NCBI RefSeq assembly: GCF_021602585.1
Contig: NZ_BQIP01000001.1
Span: 186,001 to 250,000, forward strand
Length of the DNA: 64,000 bases
From: Pseudomonas faucium
GTDB taxonomy: Bacteria > Pseudomonadota > Gammaproteobacteria > Pseudomonadales > Pseudomonadaceae
Direction: 5' to 3'
The notes beneath the pieces were generated by a model. It saw only the letters and a list, made by a program, of their open reading frames with translations, searched no databases and was not told the origin of the DNA. The translations under genes and the position numbers were made by a program. Positions 1 through 8,645 of the stretch are shown piece after piece. Position 1 is the first letter of the stretch; each line of letters begins with the position of its first letter.

Positions 1-69
1 GGCGGCCTACCGGCCAAGCAATACCTGCTGGCGCTCGAAGGGCGCCAGAGCCTGGCCCTGGACCTCTAG
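1..69 (+). CDS. C-terminal end of an unidentified protein (partial)
   Basis: An open frame enters the window from the left and stops at a TAG at 67-69. Only about 22 residues are visible, ending in ALDL. This is too short to assign a family. The stop lies just inside the 3' end of the gene on the opposite strand, so the two genes are convergent and overlap by a few bases. Confidence 0.5.
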   Translation, partial: GGLPAKQYLLALEGRQSLALDL

Positions 70-308
70 CCGAGCCAATAGGCAACCAGGCAGATCAGCA
101 ACGCCAACAACGAGCCCGCCATCAGCGTGTAGTGCCGCTGCGCCCGCCGGGCAAGTGGCCGTGCTTCGCGCAGGTACTGGCCAGGTGTCGGCGCATCGGG
201 GCGGTGGCGCAGGCCCTCGGCGATGTCGGCCAACTGGCCTTGGATCAACAGCCCGACCAGGTAGTAGGTGGCAGCGAAACTGCCCAGGGTCAAGAACAGA
301 TACTTCAT
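66..308 (-). CDS. small two-helix membrane protein, unknown function
   Basis: An 80-residue protein starting MKYLFLTLG. It has a hydrophobic segment at about residues 2-22 and another at about 57-78, with a charged Arg-rich stretch between them, so an inner-membrane hairpin is likely. No enzymatic motif is visible. The start has no good ribosome site of its own. A 14-codon reading frame (349 down to 305) has a GAAGG site at the right distance, and its TGA overlaps this ATG as ATGA, which suggests translational coupling. A longer form from a GTG at 359 is in frame and cannot be excluded. I do not recognise the family. Confidence 0.5.
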   Translation of the reverse strand: MKYLFLTLGSFAATYYLVGLLIQGQLADIAEGLRHRPDAPTPGQYLREARPLARRAQRHYTLMAGSLLALLICLVAYWLG

Positions 309-522
309 GCAGCCATGGCATCCAGCCGGGCACAGCGTTCCATTTGCATTCGTTTGCACCTTCAGATCAAGGCGCAGAGCATACTACTGCGACACAACGG
401 GTTACCAGCCATGGGGCAAGTGCCCCTCGACCTGCGCGGGGCAGGGCCATGTGCCATGCTGTTGACTGTCAGCGCCATGAGCAGGTGCACCTGCCCCGGC
501 GCGGTAGCCGAGGAACACTGCA

Positions 523-1218
523 ATGAGCCGGTTTCGGCGGGTAGCCGCCAACAGCAATGGACGCGACCTGGCCGTGGGCGATATCCACGGGCACTTCCAA
601 CGCCTGCAGGCGTGCCTGGACCAAGTGGGGTTCGACCCAGCGGTAGACCGCCTGTTCAGCGTCGGCGACCTGGTCGACCGCGGCCCGCACAGCGCGCAAG
701 CGTTGGCGTGGCTGGCCAAGCCGTGGTTCCACGCGGTGCAGGGCAACCATGAGTCGCTGGCGATCACCCACTTTCATGGTGGGCGCCTGGATCTGGACAT
801 GTACCGCGCTGCCGGCGGCGGCTGGTTCCTCGACCTGCACAGGGACGAGCAAGAGGTGTTCGTCGAACAGTTCCTGCAATTGCCGATTGCCCTTGAAGTG
901 CAGACCACTGCCGGCCTGGTCGGGCTGCTGCATGCCGACAGCCCCTTCAACGATTGGGCGGCATTGCGCGACAGCCTGCTGTTCGATGACGACGCCCAGG
1001 TGCGCGAGGTGTGCCAGTGGTCCCGGAAACGCCTCAAGGATGGCGGCACCGAACCCGTCGCAGGTTTGCGAGCATTACTGGTCGGGCATACGCCGGTGTT
1101 GCAGGCCAAGCGCCTGGGCAATGTCTGGCACCTGGACACCGGCGGCTGGGCCAGCGGCCATTTCAGCCTGATGGACATGGCCAGCCTGACGCTGCTCAGC
1201 CCCGCAGCAGGTGCATGA
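523..1218 (+). CDS. metallophosphoesterase, PrpA/ApaH-like serine/threonine protein phosphatase
   Basis: A 231-residue calcineurin-like phosphoesterase. The dinuclear-metal motifs appear in order: GDIHG near residue 19, GDLVDRG near residue 48, GNHE near residue 74, and a late GHTP near residue 188. In this family they bind two divalent metals and hydrolyse phosphoserine/threonine or dinucleoside polyphosphates; which substrate applies here cannot be read from sequence. It has no signal peptide and is probably cytoplasmic. AGGA eight bases before the ATG supports the start. Its 3' end overlaps the convergent LysE-type gene by about 23 bases. Confidence 0.85.
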   Translation: MSRFRRVAANSNGRDLAVGDIHGHFQRLQACLDQVGFDPAVDRLFSVGDLVDRGPHSAQALAWLAKPWFHAVQGNHESLAITHFHGGRLDLDMYRAAGGGWFLDLHRDEQEVFVEQFLQLPIALEVQTTAGLVGLLHADSPFNDWAALRDSLLFDDDAQVREVCQWSRKRLKDGGTEPVAGLRALLVGHTPVLQAKRLGNVWHLDTGGWASGHFSLMDMASLTLLSPAAGA

Positions 1219-1810
1219 GCAGCGCCGCGCCCAACAGCACCAGCATGAGCCCCGACGCGCGCTGCAACCCGGGCAGGGCGCGTGAGAAGCGCCGCAGCAG
1301 GCGCTGGTTGCCGATGGCCATGGCCACCAGCAAGTCCCAGCCCAGCACGATGCCGAACATCCAAGCCCCATACAGCCACTTCCAGCCCACGCTGCTGCTG
1401 GCGACCATGCTGGCAAGGCTGGCATAGAACAACCCGTTCTTGGGGTTGAGAAACCCCGACAGAAAACCCAGGCCCAGGCCGCGCCACCCGCTGCTATCGG
1501 CCCGCTCAGCGCCGACGGCGGTGAGCTCGGCTTGCCCGGCGTGGCGCCAGAACAGCGCGCCGATGTACAGCAGATAGAGCGCACCGGCCAGTTGCAAACC
1601 GATGAACACGGCGCTGCCTTCACGCAGGACGGCCAGGCCGGCGAATGCCACCGCGATGAACAGCCCATTGGCAAGCGCGATGCCCAGGCACACGCCGCTG
1701 GCGGCGCGCCAACCAGCCTTGAGCGAGGTGCGGGCGACCAGGAAAAAGTCTGGCCCAGGCGAGAGCAGGGCAAGGAAATGGGCGAGGGCGACGATCAGGA
1801 ATTGCTCCAT
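1196..1810 (-). CDS. LysE/RhtB-family amino-acid exporter
   Basis: A 204-residue membrane protein of the LysE translocator family. It has about six hydrophobic segments, the family motif SPGPDF near residue 18, and a conserved loop FLNPKNGLF in the middle. Members export amino acids or their analogues. The substrate is not predictable here, although the AraC regulator just upstream on the same strand (82 bases away) may control it. A second LysE-type gene lies 1.05 kb away on the other strand, so the regulator sits between two exporters. Confidence 0.85.
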   Translation of the reverse strand: MEQFLIVALAHFLALLSPGPDFFLVARTSLKAGWRAASGVCLGIALANGLFIAVAFAGLAVLREGSAVFIGLQLAGALYLLYIGALFWRHAGQAELTAVGAERADSSGWRGLGLGFLSGFLNPKNGLFYASLASMVASSSVGWKWLYGAWMFGIVLGWDLLVAMAIGNQRLLRRFSRALPGLQRASGLMLVLLGAALLMHLLRG

Positions 1811-1891
1811 GGCGGCGGGGTTGCTCCGGTTGGCAAAACCGCAGTGTGCTGGCCACCCCGCGCCAGGTATTGAAGATTATTGCAGCGCTGC

Positions 1892-2716
1892 CTACACAGC
1901 CGAACCCTGCCGATACTGGCCCGGCGTGACCCCGACGTGCGCCTTGAACACCCGCTGGAAATGGCTCTGGTCGGCAAACCCCAGGCGATACGCCACCTCC
2001 GCCAGCGCCTGGCCATCGCGCAGCCATTGCCGGCCGCGGTTGACCCTGGCGTTGAGCAGATAGGCATGTGGGGTGAAGCCCGTGGCAGCTCGAAAGGCCC
2101 GGATCAGTTGGTAGCGGCCAAGGCCGGCTTGTTGCGCCAGCGTCCCAAGGCTCAATTGGGCAGGGTCCAGCGCCTCGATGTGCGCGATCAGCTCCCCTAG
2201 CACCGCAGTGCCCAGCGCAGGTGCCGGGGCCGAGGGCAGCGGCGGATGCTCGGAAAAGTCGTGGTCACCCATGAAGGTGATCAGTGCCGCTTCCTTTTCC
2301 GCGCAGCCCGCGGTGCTGAACAGCAGGGCATTCAAGCTGCAGAACGCGCGGTACAGCGCAGGGCTGCGGCTGATGCGCGCCGGCTCGCCGGCTTCGGCGC
2401 CACGGATGCCCGACTCCAGCCGCAACTGGCTCAACCACGGGGCATCGATGTGCAGCATCTGGTAGCTCCAGGCCTGGCCGGGCTCGGGGTTGCAGGCGTG
2501 CAGCCGTTGCGCCGGCACCAGCACCAGGGTGCCGGGCGTCAGGCGTACCTGGCCGTCGCCGGCGCCGGTGAACAGGCTGCTGCCAGCATCCACGGCGCCG
2601 ATGGAAAAGGTCGGGTGGCTGTGCGCCTTGTAACAGGCCCGGCTGTGGCAGGCCCGGCGGCTTTCCACCCAGGGCAGGGTCGGGTCACGCCAGAGCAGGG
2701 TATGCATTTCGGGCAC
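1892..2716 (-). CDS. AraC-family transcriptional regulator
   Basis: A 274-residue protein. The N-terminal half looks like an AraC cupin-type ligand-binding domain (His-rich SHPTFSIG segment near residue 33). The C-terminal 100 residues form the double helix-turn-helix, including LAQQAGLGRYQLIRAF and the signature GFADQSHFQRVFKAHVGVTP. GTG at 2716 is preferred because GAGGAG lies six bases before it; an ATG three codons later is possible. Flanked by two LysE-type exporters, it probably regulates one or both. It does not look like BenR/XylS, which has a different N-terminus and about 320 residues, so it is not an obvious activator of the ben cluster. Confidence 0.85.
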   Translation of the reverse strand: MPEMHTLLWRDPTLPWVESRRACHSRACYKAHSHPTFSIGAVDAGSSLFTGAGDGQVRLTPGTLVLVPAQRLHACNPEPGQAWSYQMLHIDAPWLSQLRLESGIRGAEAGEPARISRSPALYRAFCSLNALLFSTAGCAEKEAALITFMGDHDFSEHPPLPSAPAPALGTAVLGELIAHIEALDPAQLSLGTLAQQAGLGRYQLIRAFRAATGFTPHAYLLNARVNRGRQWLRDGQALAEVAYRLGFADQSHFQRVFKAHVGVTPGQYRQGSAV

Positions 2717-2861
2717 GGCAAACTCCTCGGTCGGGCCGGGAGCTTAACAGCGCCAGGTGCGCTGCGGCAAAGCGCGGGCCGTACAGTTTTGCCTGCTGGC
2801 TGTACCTTGACCCGCTTGCCGCCAGGCGTCTGAATAGCGGCCTGACAACAAGGACTATCCA

Positions 2862-3485
2862 ATGGAACTGTCGAGCCTGCTGCTATTCATCCCTGCCTGC
2901 TTCGCCTTGAACATGGCGCCGGGGCCGAACAACCTGCTGTCGCTGCACAACGCCAGCCGCTATGGCCTGCGCACGGCCTGCGTGGCCGGTGGCGGGCGCA
3001 TCGTCGCCTTCAGCGGCATGATCGCCCTGGCGGCGATGGGCCTGGCCGTGGTGCTGCACACCAGCGAGTACCTGTTCCTGATAATCAAGGTGGTCGGCGC
3101 GGCCTACCTGTTCTACATCGCCTGGCAACTGTGGCGTGCCCCGGTGGGCGAGGCCGTGGTGGCCAGTGATCATCCGCGCGGCACCTGGCGCCTGGCGCGC
3201 CAGGAATTCTGGGTGGCGGCCGGCAACCCAAAGGCGATCCTGATCTTTACCGCCTTCCTGCCGCAGTTCGTTTCGGTCGGCAGCGCCACGCCGGTCAGCG
3301 AGCAGTTCCTCTGGCTGGGTGTGCTGTTCCTGCTGCTGGAATGGGCGGCAATCGCCATCTATGCCGGGCTGGGCGCGTACCTGCAGCGCTGGTTCAACCA
3401 GCCCGGGCCGCGCCGGCTGTTCAACCGGGTCAGCGCCTCGCTGCTCGGTTGCGCCGGCCTCGGGCTGCTGGCGGCGCGCCGCTAG
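2862..3485 (+). CDS. LysE/RhtB-family amino-acid exporter
   Basis: A 207-residue integral membrane protein with the family's APGPNN motif near residue 19 and the GNPKAILIF loop near residue 119. It has five to six hydrophobic segments. An AAGGA ribosome site precedes the ATG. The gene is divergent from the AraC regulator across a 145-base spacer, the usual arrangement for a regulator and its target. Its stop overlaps the 3' end of the autotransporter gene on the opposite strand by four bases. The substrate is unknown. Confidence 0.85.
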   Translation: MELSSLLLFIPACFALNMAPGPNNLLSLHNASRYGLRTACVAGGGRIVAFSGMIALAAMGLAVVLHTSEYLFLIIKVVGAAYLFYIAWQLWRAPVGEAVVASDHPRGTWRLARQEFWVAAGNPKAILIFTAFLPQFVSVGSATPVSEQFLWLGVLFLLLEWAAIAIYAGLGAYLQRWFNQPGPRRLFNRVSASLLGCAGLGLLAARR

Positions 3486-5806
3486 AACTGCCAGCGCACG
3501 CCCAGGTTAGCGCCGCTGGCCTCCTGCTGGCGGCTGTCGAGGTTGCTGCTGTACTGCACGCCGCCGTGCAGGCTCAGCGCCGGGTTCAGCTGGGCGACCA
3601 GGCCGGCTTCGAGCTGCGCCGAGGTGTAGCGGTAGTCGGTCTTGATCTTGTCCACCCCATCGAAGGTCAATGTGTCGCGGCCACCGTCGCCGTGCCACAG
3701 GTTGAGCTGGGCGTAGGGCTGCAGCAATCGCGCAGCGCTGCTGCTGAAGGCGCCTTCCAGGCGCAGCCCCAGGCGGCCGGTCAGCTCGACCTGGGCGTCA
3801 TGGCTGATGTGCGAAACGCTGTCGTTGGCGCTGTCCAGCGAGACCTTCTGCGCGATCAGCTGGGCCTGCGGCTCCAGGCTCCAGCGCTCGCCCAGGCTGA
3901 TCGGGTAGCCAGACTCCAGCGAGGCGGTCCAGGCATGGCCGTCGATGTTCAGCTTGTCGCCCCGGTCGGAGCGTGCGCGGCCATCCAGGCGGGTGTATTG
4001 CAGCACCGCATCGAGGTACCCGCGTTGCGGCCCGACCAGGGTCCAGTAGCCGCCAACGCTGTCACCGTCGAGGCGCAGGTCACCGACGCTGCGGTGTTGC
4101 TCGGCCAGGGCGAAGCCTTTGACGTCGCCGTCCAGGCGGCCATGGCCGACATACAGGCCGACCTGCTGGCGATAACCGTCATCGCCGACGTTGGCGTACA
4201 GGTCCTGGCCGACCTTGAAACCGTACAGGTCGACGTCCAGGCTCGGGCTGACCGTGCCACTCCATTGCTGACGCAAGTTGCCGCCATAGGCCTGGCCCCA
4301 ACTGGCCGGCACGGCGCCCTGGCCGCCGAGTAGCTGCTGATCGCCCTGGCGCTGGTGGAAGGTGCCGAGCGCCTGGCGGGCGATGATCGCGGCGCCGCGT
4401 GGCGCGGCGGCGTAAACCGCCACTTCCGGGCGGTACAGCGGCACGCTGGTGCCGGCCACGGCCGTTGGCAGTTCGGGCTGACCTGGCGCGGGGGCGGCCA
4501 CGGGCGGGGTGGCTGCGGGCTCCTCGGCCGGCGTTTCGGGGGTTTCGGGTGGGGTGCCAGGCGCTTGCTCTGCCGGGGCCGGCGGCGCCACCAGGGTGGA
4601 GCGCAGGTACCAGCTGTTTTCCGAGCCGGCGGTGACGCCACCCTTGAACAGCCGATAGTCGTAGGCCCCGGCCGACAGCGTCTGGGTTTGCACGAACGCG
4701 CTGTTGCTGCTGGTGGCGCCGTCCCGCGCCTCGACCACCTGGATGCCGTTCTGCGATGTGGCAGCCCCGGCACCGCCCAAGTTGTTGACCAGCAAGCGCG
4801 TGCTGCCGTCGATGCTGCCCTGGCTGACCACCAGCCGGTCGGAAGGCGCACCGTCGCCGGCCAGTACGCTGTTCACCCGCAAGGTACCGTCGTTGCCCTG
4901 GTAGTCGCCGTTGATCGTGAGGCGGCCCTGGGCGTCATTGGCGCTGCCCAGGTCCAGGGTGCCGGCGTTGACCAGCACTGCACGCTGGCCCTCGCCGAAC
5001 GCTGTGACCGTGCCCTGGCGGGACACCAAGGTGCTGCTGGCATCGAGGTTCAAGGTGCCGCTGCCGCTGTTGGCATCGCCCAGCACAAAGCGGTCATCCA
5101 GGCTGAGGCGGCTGTTGTCGCCGACGTTGACGGTTTCCCAGTTGGGATAGAGGGCGCCGCCGACGATGGCGCTGTTGGCAAAGCTCAGCGTGTCGTTGCC
5201 AGCGCCGCCGTCGAGGGGAACGCTACTGCCATCGAGGTTGCTGATGTTCGCCTGGTCATCCCCCAGGCCCATGTCGACGCGCCCGCCGATAGTACCGCCC
5301 GACCAGTTGAAAAGGTCATTCCCGGCACTGGCCAGCACGTTGCCGCCCAGGCTGCCACCACTGATGGTGATGCTGTCCGCGCCGCCGCTGGTGCTGATGT
5401 TGCCGCCGATGGCGCCGCCCCGCAGGATGATCGTGTCGTTGCCGAAGCCGCTGACCAGGTTGCCATCGATGAGGGTGGGCTCGGCTGTGTCCTGGGACAT
5501 TTCGAAGTAGTTGTCGGCAAGCTTCAGATCGACCCGGCCAATGCGCCCGCCGCTGAAGATGGCCCGGTCGCCATCCTCGAAGGCGCCGATGATGCGCCCG
5601 CCGGACATGCTGAAGGTGTCGTAGCCCAGCCCTTGGTTGAGCGACTGGACCGTGCCACCGGTCATGTTGAAGTCGTCGATGGCCGGGGTCTGTGCCACGG
5701 CGCCGAGGTTGTCGCCGGCCGCTACCCGCAGGTCTTCGGCATGCGCCAGTAGCGGCAGGGTGAGCAAGGGCAGTGCGGCAGGTGCAAGCAGGCGGGCATA
5801 ACGCAT
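3482..5806 (-). CDS. autotransporter with beta-helical passenger and outer-membrane beta-barrel
   Basis: A 774-residue type V secreted protein. The chosen start (MRYARLL) has GGAGA seven bases upstream and begins a signal peptide ending LLAHA before EDLRV; a longer frame reaches 5920. Residues of about 25-400 carry many short GG-x-I/GG-x-L repeats (for example SGGRIG, RGGAIGGNI, SGGSLGGN) typical of a right-handed beta-helix passenger. A Pro/Ala/Glu-rich linker follows near residues 440-480. The last roughly 280 residues are the autotransporter barrel, ending in the aromatic residue Phe (GVRWQF) expected for BAM recognition. The passenger has no recognisable catalytic motif, so adhesion or surface display is the likely role. 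Confidence 0.85.
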   Translation of the reverse strand: MRYARLLAPAALPLLTLPLLAHAEDLRVAAGDNLGAVAQTPAIDDFNMTGGTVQSLNQGLGYDTFSMSGGRIIGAFEDGDRAIFSGGRIGRVDLKLADNYFEMSQDTAEPTLIDGNLVSGFGNDTIILRGGAIGGNISTSGGADSITISGGSLGGNVLASAGNDLFNWSGGTIGGRVDMGLGDDQANISNLDGSSVPLDGGAGNDTLSFANSAIVGGALYPNWETVNVGDNSRLSLDDRFVLGDANSGSGTLNLDASSTLVSRQGTVTAFGEGQRAVLVNAGTLDLGSANDAQGRLTINGDYQGNDGTLRVNSVLAGDGAPSDRLVVSQGSIDGSTRLLVNNLGGAGAATSQNGIQVVEARDGATSSNSAFVQTQTLSAGAYDYRLFKGGVTAGSENSWYLRSTLVAPPAPAEQAPGTPPETPETPAEEPAATPPVAAPAPGQPELPTAVAGTSVPLYRPEVAVYAAAPRGAAIIARQALGTFHQRQGDQQLLGGQGAVPASWGQAYGGNLRQQWSGTVSPSLDVDLYGFKVGQDLYANVGDDGYRQQVGLYVGHGRLDGDVKGFALAEQHRSVGDLRLDGDSVGGYWTLVGPQRGYLDAVLQYTRLDGRARSDRGDKLNIDGHAWTASLESGYPISLGERWSLEPQAQLIAQKVSLDSANDSVSHISHDAQVELTGRLGLRLEGAFSSSAARLLQPYAQLNLWHGDGGRDTLTFDGVDKIKTDYRYTSAQLEAGLVAQLNPALSLHGGVQYSSNLDSRQQEASGANLGVRWQF

Positions 5807-5943
5807 CGGCAGGTCTCCATGGCCATGGGGATGGACCACTGTCTGGAAGCGTGCCGTGCGGGGGCAGGTTCCGGCCCTGCCTGAGTTGTAGGAGTAGAGC
5901 GGGGTAAGCGCAACTGACAAAAATGCCAGGCGGCGATGGGCTA

Positions 5944-6219
5944 TCAGTCGCGGTAGAAGGTCTGTACCAGGTGGTAGCCGAACTTCGACTTGATCGGGCC
6001 GTGCACCACGCGCAAGGGCTTCTTGAAGATCACCTGGTCGATGGCGCCCACCAGTTGCCCCGGCCGCACTTCGCCCAGATCACCACCGCGCTTGCCCGAC
6101 GGGCACGTGGAGAACTTCTTGGCCAGCACGTCGAAGGCCTCGCCGTTGGCGATGCGCTGCTTGAGCTTTTCGGCTTCGTCAGCGGTCTTGACCAGGATGT
6201 GGCGGGCTTGAGCTTTCAT
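5944..6219 (-). CDS. ppiC: parvulin-type peptidyl-prolyl isomerase (PpiC family)
   Basis: A 91-residue single-domain parvulin. It has the conserved HILV start of strand 1, an FSTCPSGKRGGDLG loop, and the C-terminal GYHLV core motif. It lacks a signal peptide and is probably a cytoplasmic cis-trans prolyl isomerase like E. coli PpiC. A second parvulin of the same size lies at 11642-11923, also on the minus strand; the pair are paralogues. The gene stands alone. The terminator at 6241-6301 lies just upstream and separates it from the ecotin gene. Confidence 0.9.
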   Translation of the reverse strand: MKAQARHILVKTADEAEKLKQRIANGEAFDVLAKKFSTCPSGKRGGDLGEVRPGQLVGAIDQVIFKKPLRVVHGPIKSKFGYHLVQTFYRD

Positions 6220-6240
6220 GGGGCACCTGTGCTTCGGGGC

Positions 6241-6301
6241 AAAAAAAAAAGGCCGCCATTATGCCTGATCGCGCGGGCGGCGCGTTGGCACAATGGCGGC
6301 C
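6241..6301 (-). terminator. rho-independent terminator of the ecotin gene
   Basis: Two perfect ten-base arms (6251-6260 and 6292-6301) form a GC-rich stem. On the minus strand they are followed by a run of ten T residues (6250-6241). It lies immediately after the ecotin stop codon in the correct orientation. Confidence 0.8.
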
Positions 6302-6305
6302 GATC

Positions 6306-6785
6306 TTACTCTACCTTGGCCTTTTGCACGTCTTCGGAGGCCGACCACACGCGGTAGCGCACCTCGACGCCTTGCGGCACGTAGACCACCACCGGCAGCT
6401 TGCTGTTGTAGCGCAGCATGAAGCCTTCACCGACCACCGGCACGAAGGCCTCGGTCTTCTTGCCGTCCGGGCAGGCCATCAAGGTGGTGGCCGGGCCACC
6501 GACCTTGTCCAGGCGGTAGTAGCTGTAGCCCCAGCCTTCCAGGGTGCGTTCCTCCAGGCTGCCGGCCAGGCGCTGGCGGTTGCAGTCGACCTGCAGGGTC
6601 TTGCCTGCCAGGATTTCCAGCTTGTGGGCCGACTCGTCAGGTTGTGCCGGCAGGTGAATTACCTGCCGGGTGTAGCCTTTTTCCGCCTCGGGGTAGGGCG
6701 CGACATCTTTAAGGCTGGCCGCCATCACCGGGGCAGCGGCCGCCAGGGCCAGGGCGAACATCGCGGACATGTGGGTTGGGCGCAT
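6306..6785 (-). CDS. eco: ecotin, periplasmic serine-protease inhibitor
   Basis: A 159-residue precursor with a cleavable signal peptide (about residues 1-22, ending VMAAS). The mature part starts [12 protein letters not shown], the usual ecotin opening. The reactive loop TTLMACPDG places a Met at the P1 position followed by the Cys of the family's disulfide; the partner Cys is in the VDCNRQ segment. Ecotin dimers inhibit trypsin-fold proteases in the periplasm, protecting against foreign proteases. AGGAGG five bases before the ATG fixes the start. The gene is followed by its own terminator and lies downstream of hbdH. Confidence 0.92.
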   Translation of the reverse strand: MRPTHMSAMFALALAAAAPVMAASLKDVAPYPEAEKGYTRQVIHLPAQPDESAHKLEILAGKTLQVDCNRQRLAGSLEERTLEGWGYSYYRLDKVGGPATTLMACPDGKKTEAFVPVVGEGFMLRYNSKLPVVVYVPQGVEVRYRVWSASEDVQKAKVE

Positions 6786-6840
6786 AGGGCCTCCTTGCAG
6801 TTGAACAGGTGCAAGACCAGCGCCAGGCCCAGGCTGCCCG

Positions 6841-7611
6841 TCACTGGGCCAACCAGCCGCCATCGACGTTCCAGGCGGCGCCGCGGACCTGGCTTGCGGC
6901 CTCGCTGCACAAGAATAGTACCAGCTCGCCCAGGTGCTCGGGGGTGACGAAGGCCAATGAAGGCTGCTTCTCGGCCAGCAGATCCTCCTCTGCTTGATGT
7001 GGGTCTATGCCCTTGGCGGCGCGTTCGTCGATCTGTTTCTGCACCAGCGGGGTCAGCACCCAACCTGGGCAGATGGCGTTGCAGGTGACGTTGCTGGTGG
7101 CGGTTTCCAGGCCCACCACCTTGGTCAGGCCGACCACCCCATGCTTGGCGGCCACGTAGGCGGCCTTGCCGGTAGAGCCCACCAGCCCGTGCACCGAGGC
7201 AATGTTGATGATCCGCCCCCAGTTGCGCGCACGCATGCCCGGCAGCACCAGGCGGGTGCCATGGAACACGGCCGACAGGTTCAGGGCGATGATCTTGTCC
7301 CAGCTCTCTACCGGGAACTGCTCGACCGGCGCCACATGCTGGATGCCGGCATTGTTGACGAGGATGTCGATGCCGCCGAACTCACGTTCGGCCATGGCGA
7401 ACAGCGCCTCGATCTGCGCCACGTCGGACAGGTCGGCCGGGTGGTGCGCCACCTTCACCCCGTGCCTGGCAACCTCGGCCAACGCCGCCGAGGGGTCGCC
7501 GAAACCATTGAGCAGAATGTCCGCGCCGGCGCGCGCCAGGACCTGGGCAATACCCAGGCCGATGCCGCTGGTGGAGCCGGTAACCAGTGCAGTCTTGCCT
7601 TTGAGTGTCAT
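6841..7611 (-). CDS. hbdH: D-3-hydroxybutyrate dehydrogenase
   Basis: A 256-residue short-chain dehydrogenase. It has the TGSTSGIG nucleotide-binding motif near residue 11, NNAG near residue 89, and the catalytic Ser...Tyr-x-x-x-Lys (YVAAK) near residue 154. The [27 protein letters not shown] and C-terminal [12 protein letters not shown] segments are typical of 3-hydroxybutyrate dehydrogenase, which oxidises D-3-hydroxybutyrate to acetoacetate with NAD. The AAGGAG site and ATG at 7611 define the start; the frame is open far upstream but that part is a shadow. The gene follows the YejE-like permease gene by 17 bases, so it is probably co-transcribed with the transporter. Confidence 0.85.
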   Translation of the reverse strand: MTLKGKTALVTGSTSGIGLGIAQVLARAGADILLNGFGDPSAALAEVARHGVKVAHHPADLSDVAQIEALFAMAEREFGGIDILVNNAGIQHVAPVEQFPVESWDKIIALNLSAVFHGTRLVLPGMRARNWGRIINIASVHGLVGSTGKAAYVAAKHGVVGLTKVVGLETATSNVTCNAICPGWVLTPLVQKQIDERAAKGIDPHQAEEDLLAEKQPSLAFVTPEHLGELVLFLCSEAASQVRGAAWNVDGGWLAQ

Positions 7612-7628
7612 GCAAACATCTCCTTGGA

Positions 7629-8645
7629 CTAGCTTCGTGGGTCGAACGCCTCGCGCAGGGCGTCGCCGATGAACACCAGCAGCGACAGGATCACCGCTAG
7701 CGCAAAGAACGCGGTAAAGCCCAGCCACGGGGCCTCCAGGTGCTGCTTGCCCTGGGTCACCAGCTCGCCCAGCGACGCACTGCCGGCTGGCATGCCGAAG
7801 CCGAGGAAGTCCAGTGCGGTCAGGGTGGTGATGGCCCCGGTGAGCATGAAGGGCACATAGGTGAAGGTGGCATTCATCGCATTGGGCAGGATGTGGCGCA
7901 GCATCACCTGGCTGTCGGGCAGGCCCAGGGCGCGGGCGGCCTTCACGTATTCCAGGTTGCGCCCACGGAGGAACTCGGCGCGCACCACATCGACCAGGGT
8001 CAACCAGGAGAACAGCGCCATGATGCCCAGCAGCCACCAGAAATCCGGCTCGACGAAGCCGCTGAGGATGATCAGCAGGTACAGCACCGGCAACCCCGAC
8101 CACACCTCCAGCAGGCGCTGCCCGAGCAGGTCGACCCAGCCGCCGTGGTAGCCCTGCAAGGCGCCGGCGGTCAGGCCGACCAGCACGCTGACCACGGTCA
8201 GGGCAAAGGCGAACAGCAGCGACACCCGGGTGCCATACAGCACCCGCGCCAGCACGTCGCGGCCCTGGTCGTCGGTGCCCAGCCAGTTGCTGGCGCTGGG
8301 CGGGCTGGGCGTGGGCACCTGCAGGTCGTAGTTGGGCGTGTCGGCGCTGAAGGGGATCGGCGCGAACAGCATCCAGCCGCCCTGGCCCTCGATCAGCTGG
8401 CGCACGTAGGCACTGCGGTAGTCCGGCTGAAACGGCAGCTGGCCACCGAACTGCTGTTCGCTGTAGCGCTTGAGCGCCGGCACGTACAGCTCGCCCTTGA
8501 AGCCCAGCAGCAAGGGCTTGTCGTTGGCCACCAGCTCCGCGCCCAGGCTCAGCAGCAACAGCGCGGCGAACAGCCACAACGACACCCAGCCGCGGCGGTT
8601 GCGGCGAAAGCGTTGCAGGCGGCGGCGCGAAACCGGCGACAGCAT
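7629..8645 (-). CDS. yejE: ABC transporter permease, YejE-like (oligopeptide/microcin C type)
   Basis: A 338-residue inner-membrane permease. It has one N-terminal transmembrane helix (about 18-38), a long periplasmic segment (about 40-135) characteristic of YejE rather than DppC, then about five helices. The binding-protein-dependent transport signature EAA-like loop lies near residue 240 (EYVKAARALGLPDSQ). In E. coli YejABEF imports oligopeptides and microcin C. The start overlaps the yejB stop. The rest of the set (yejB, yejA) is upstream, but no ATPase gene (yejF) is present in the window. Confidence 0.85.
   Translation of the reverse strand: MLSPVSRRRLQRFRRNRRGWVSLWLFAALLLLSLGAELVANDKPLLLGFKGELYVPALKRYSEQQFGGQLPFQPDYRSAYVRQLIEGQGGWMLFAPIPFSADTPNYDLQVPTPSPPSASNWLGTDDQGRDVLARVLYGTRVSLLFAFALTVVSVLVGLTAGALQGYHGGWVDLLGQRLLEVWSGLPVLYLLIILSGFVEPDFWWLLGIMALFSWLTLVDVVRAEFLRGRNLEYVKAARALGLPDSQVMLRHILPNAMNATFTYVPFMLTGAITTLTALDFLGFGMPAGSASLGELVTQGKQHLEAPWLGFTAFFALAVILSLLVFIGDALREAFDPRS

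Noticed and set aside
1892-2716. AraC-family regulator considered as BenR for the ben cluster
   Set aside because: Its N-terminal domain and length do not match BenR/XylS, and it lies between two LysE exporter genes 11 kb from benA.
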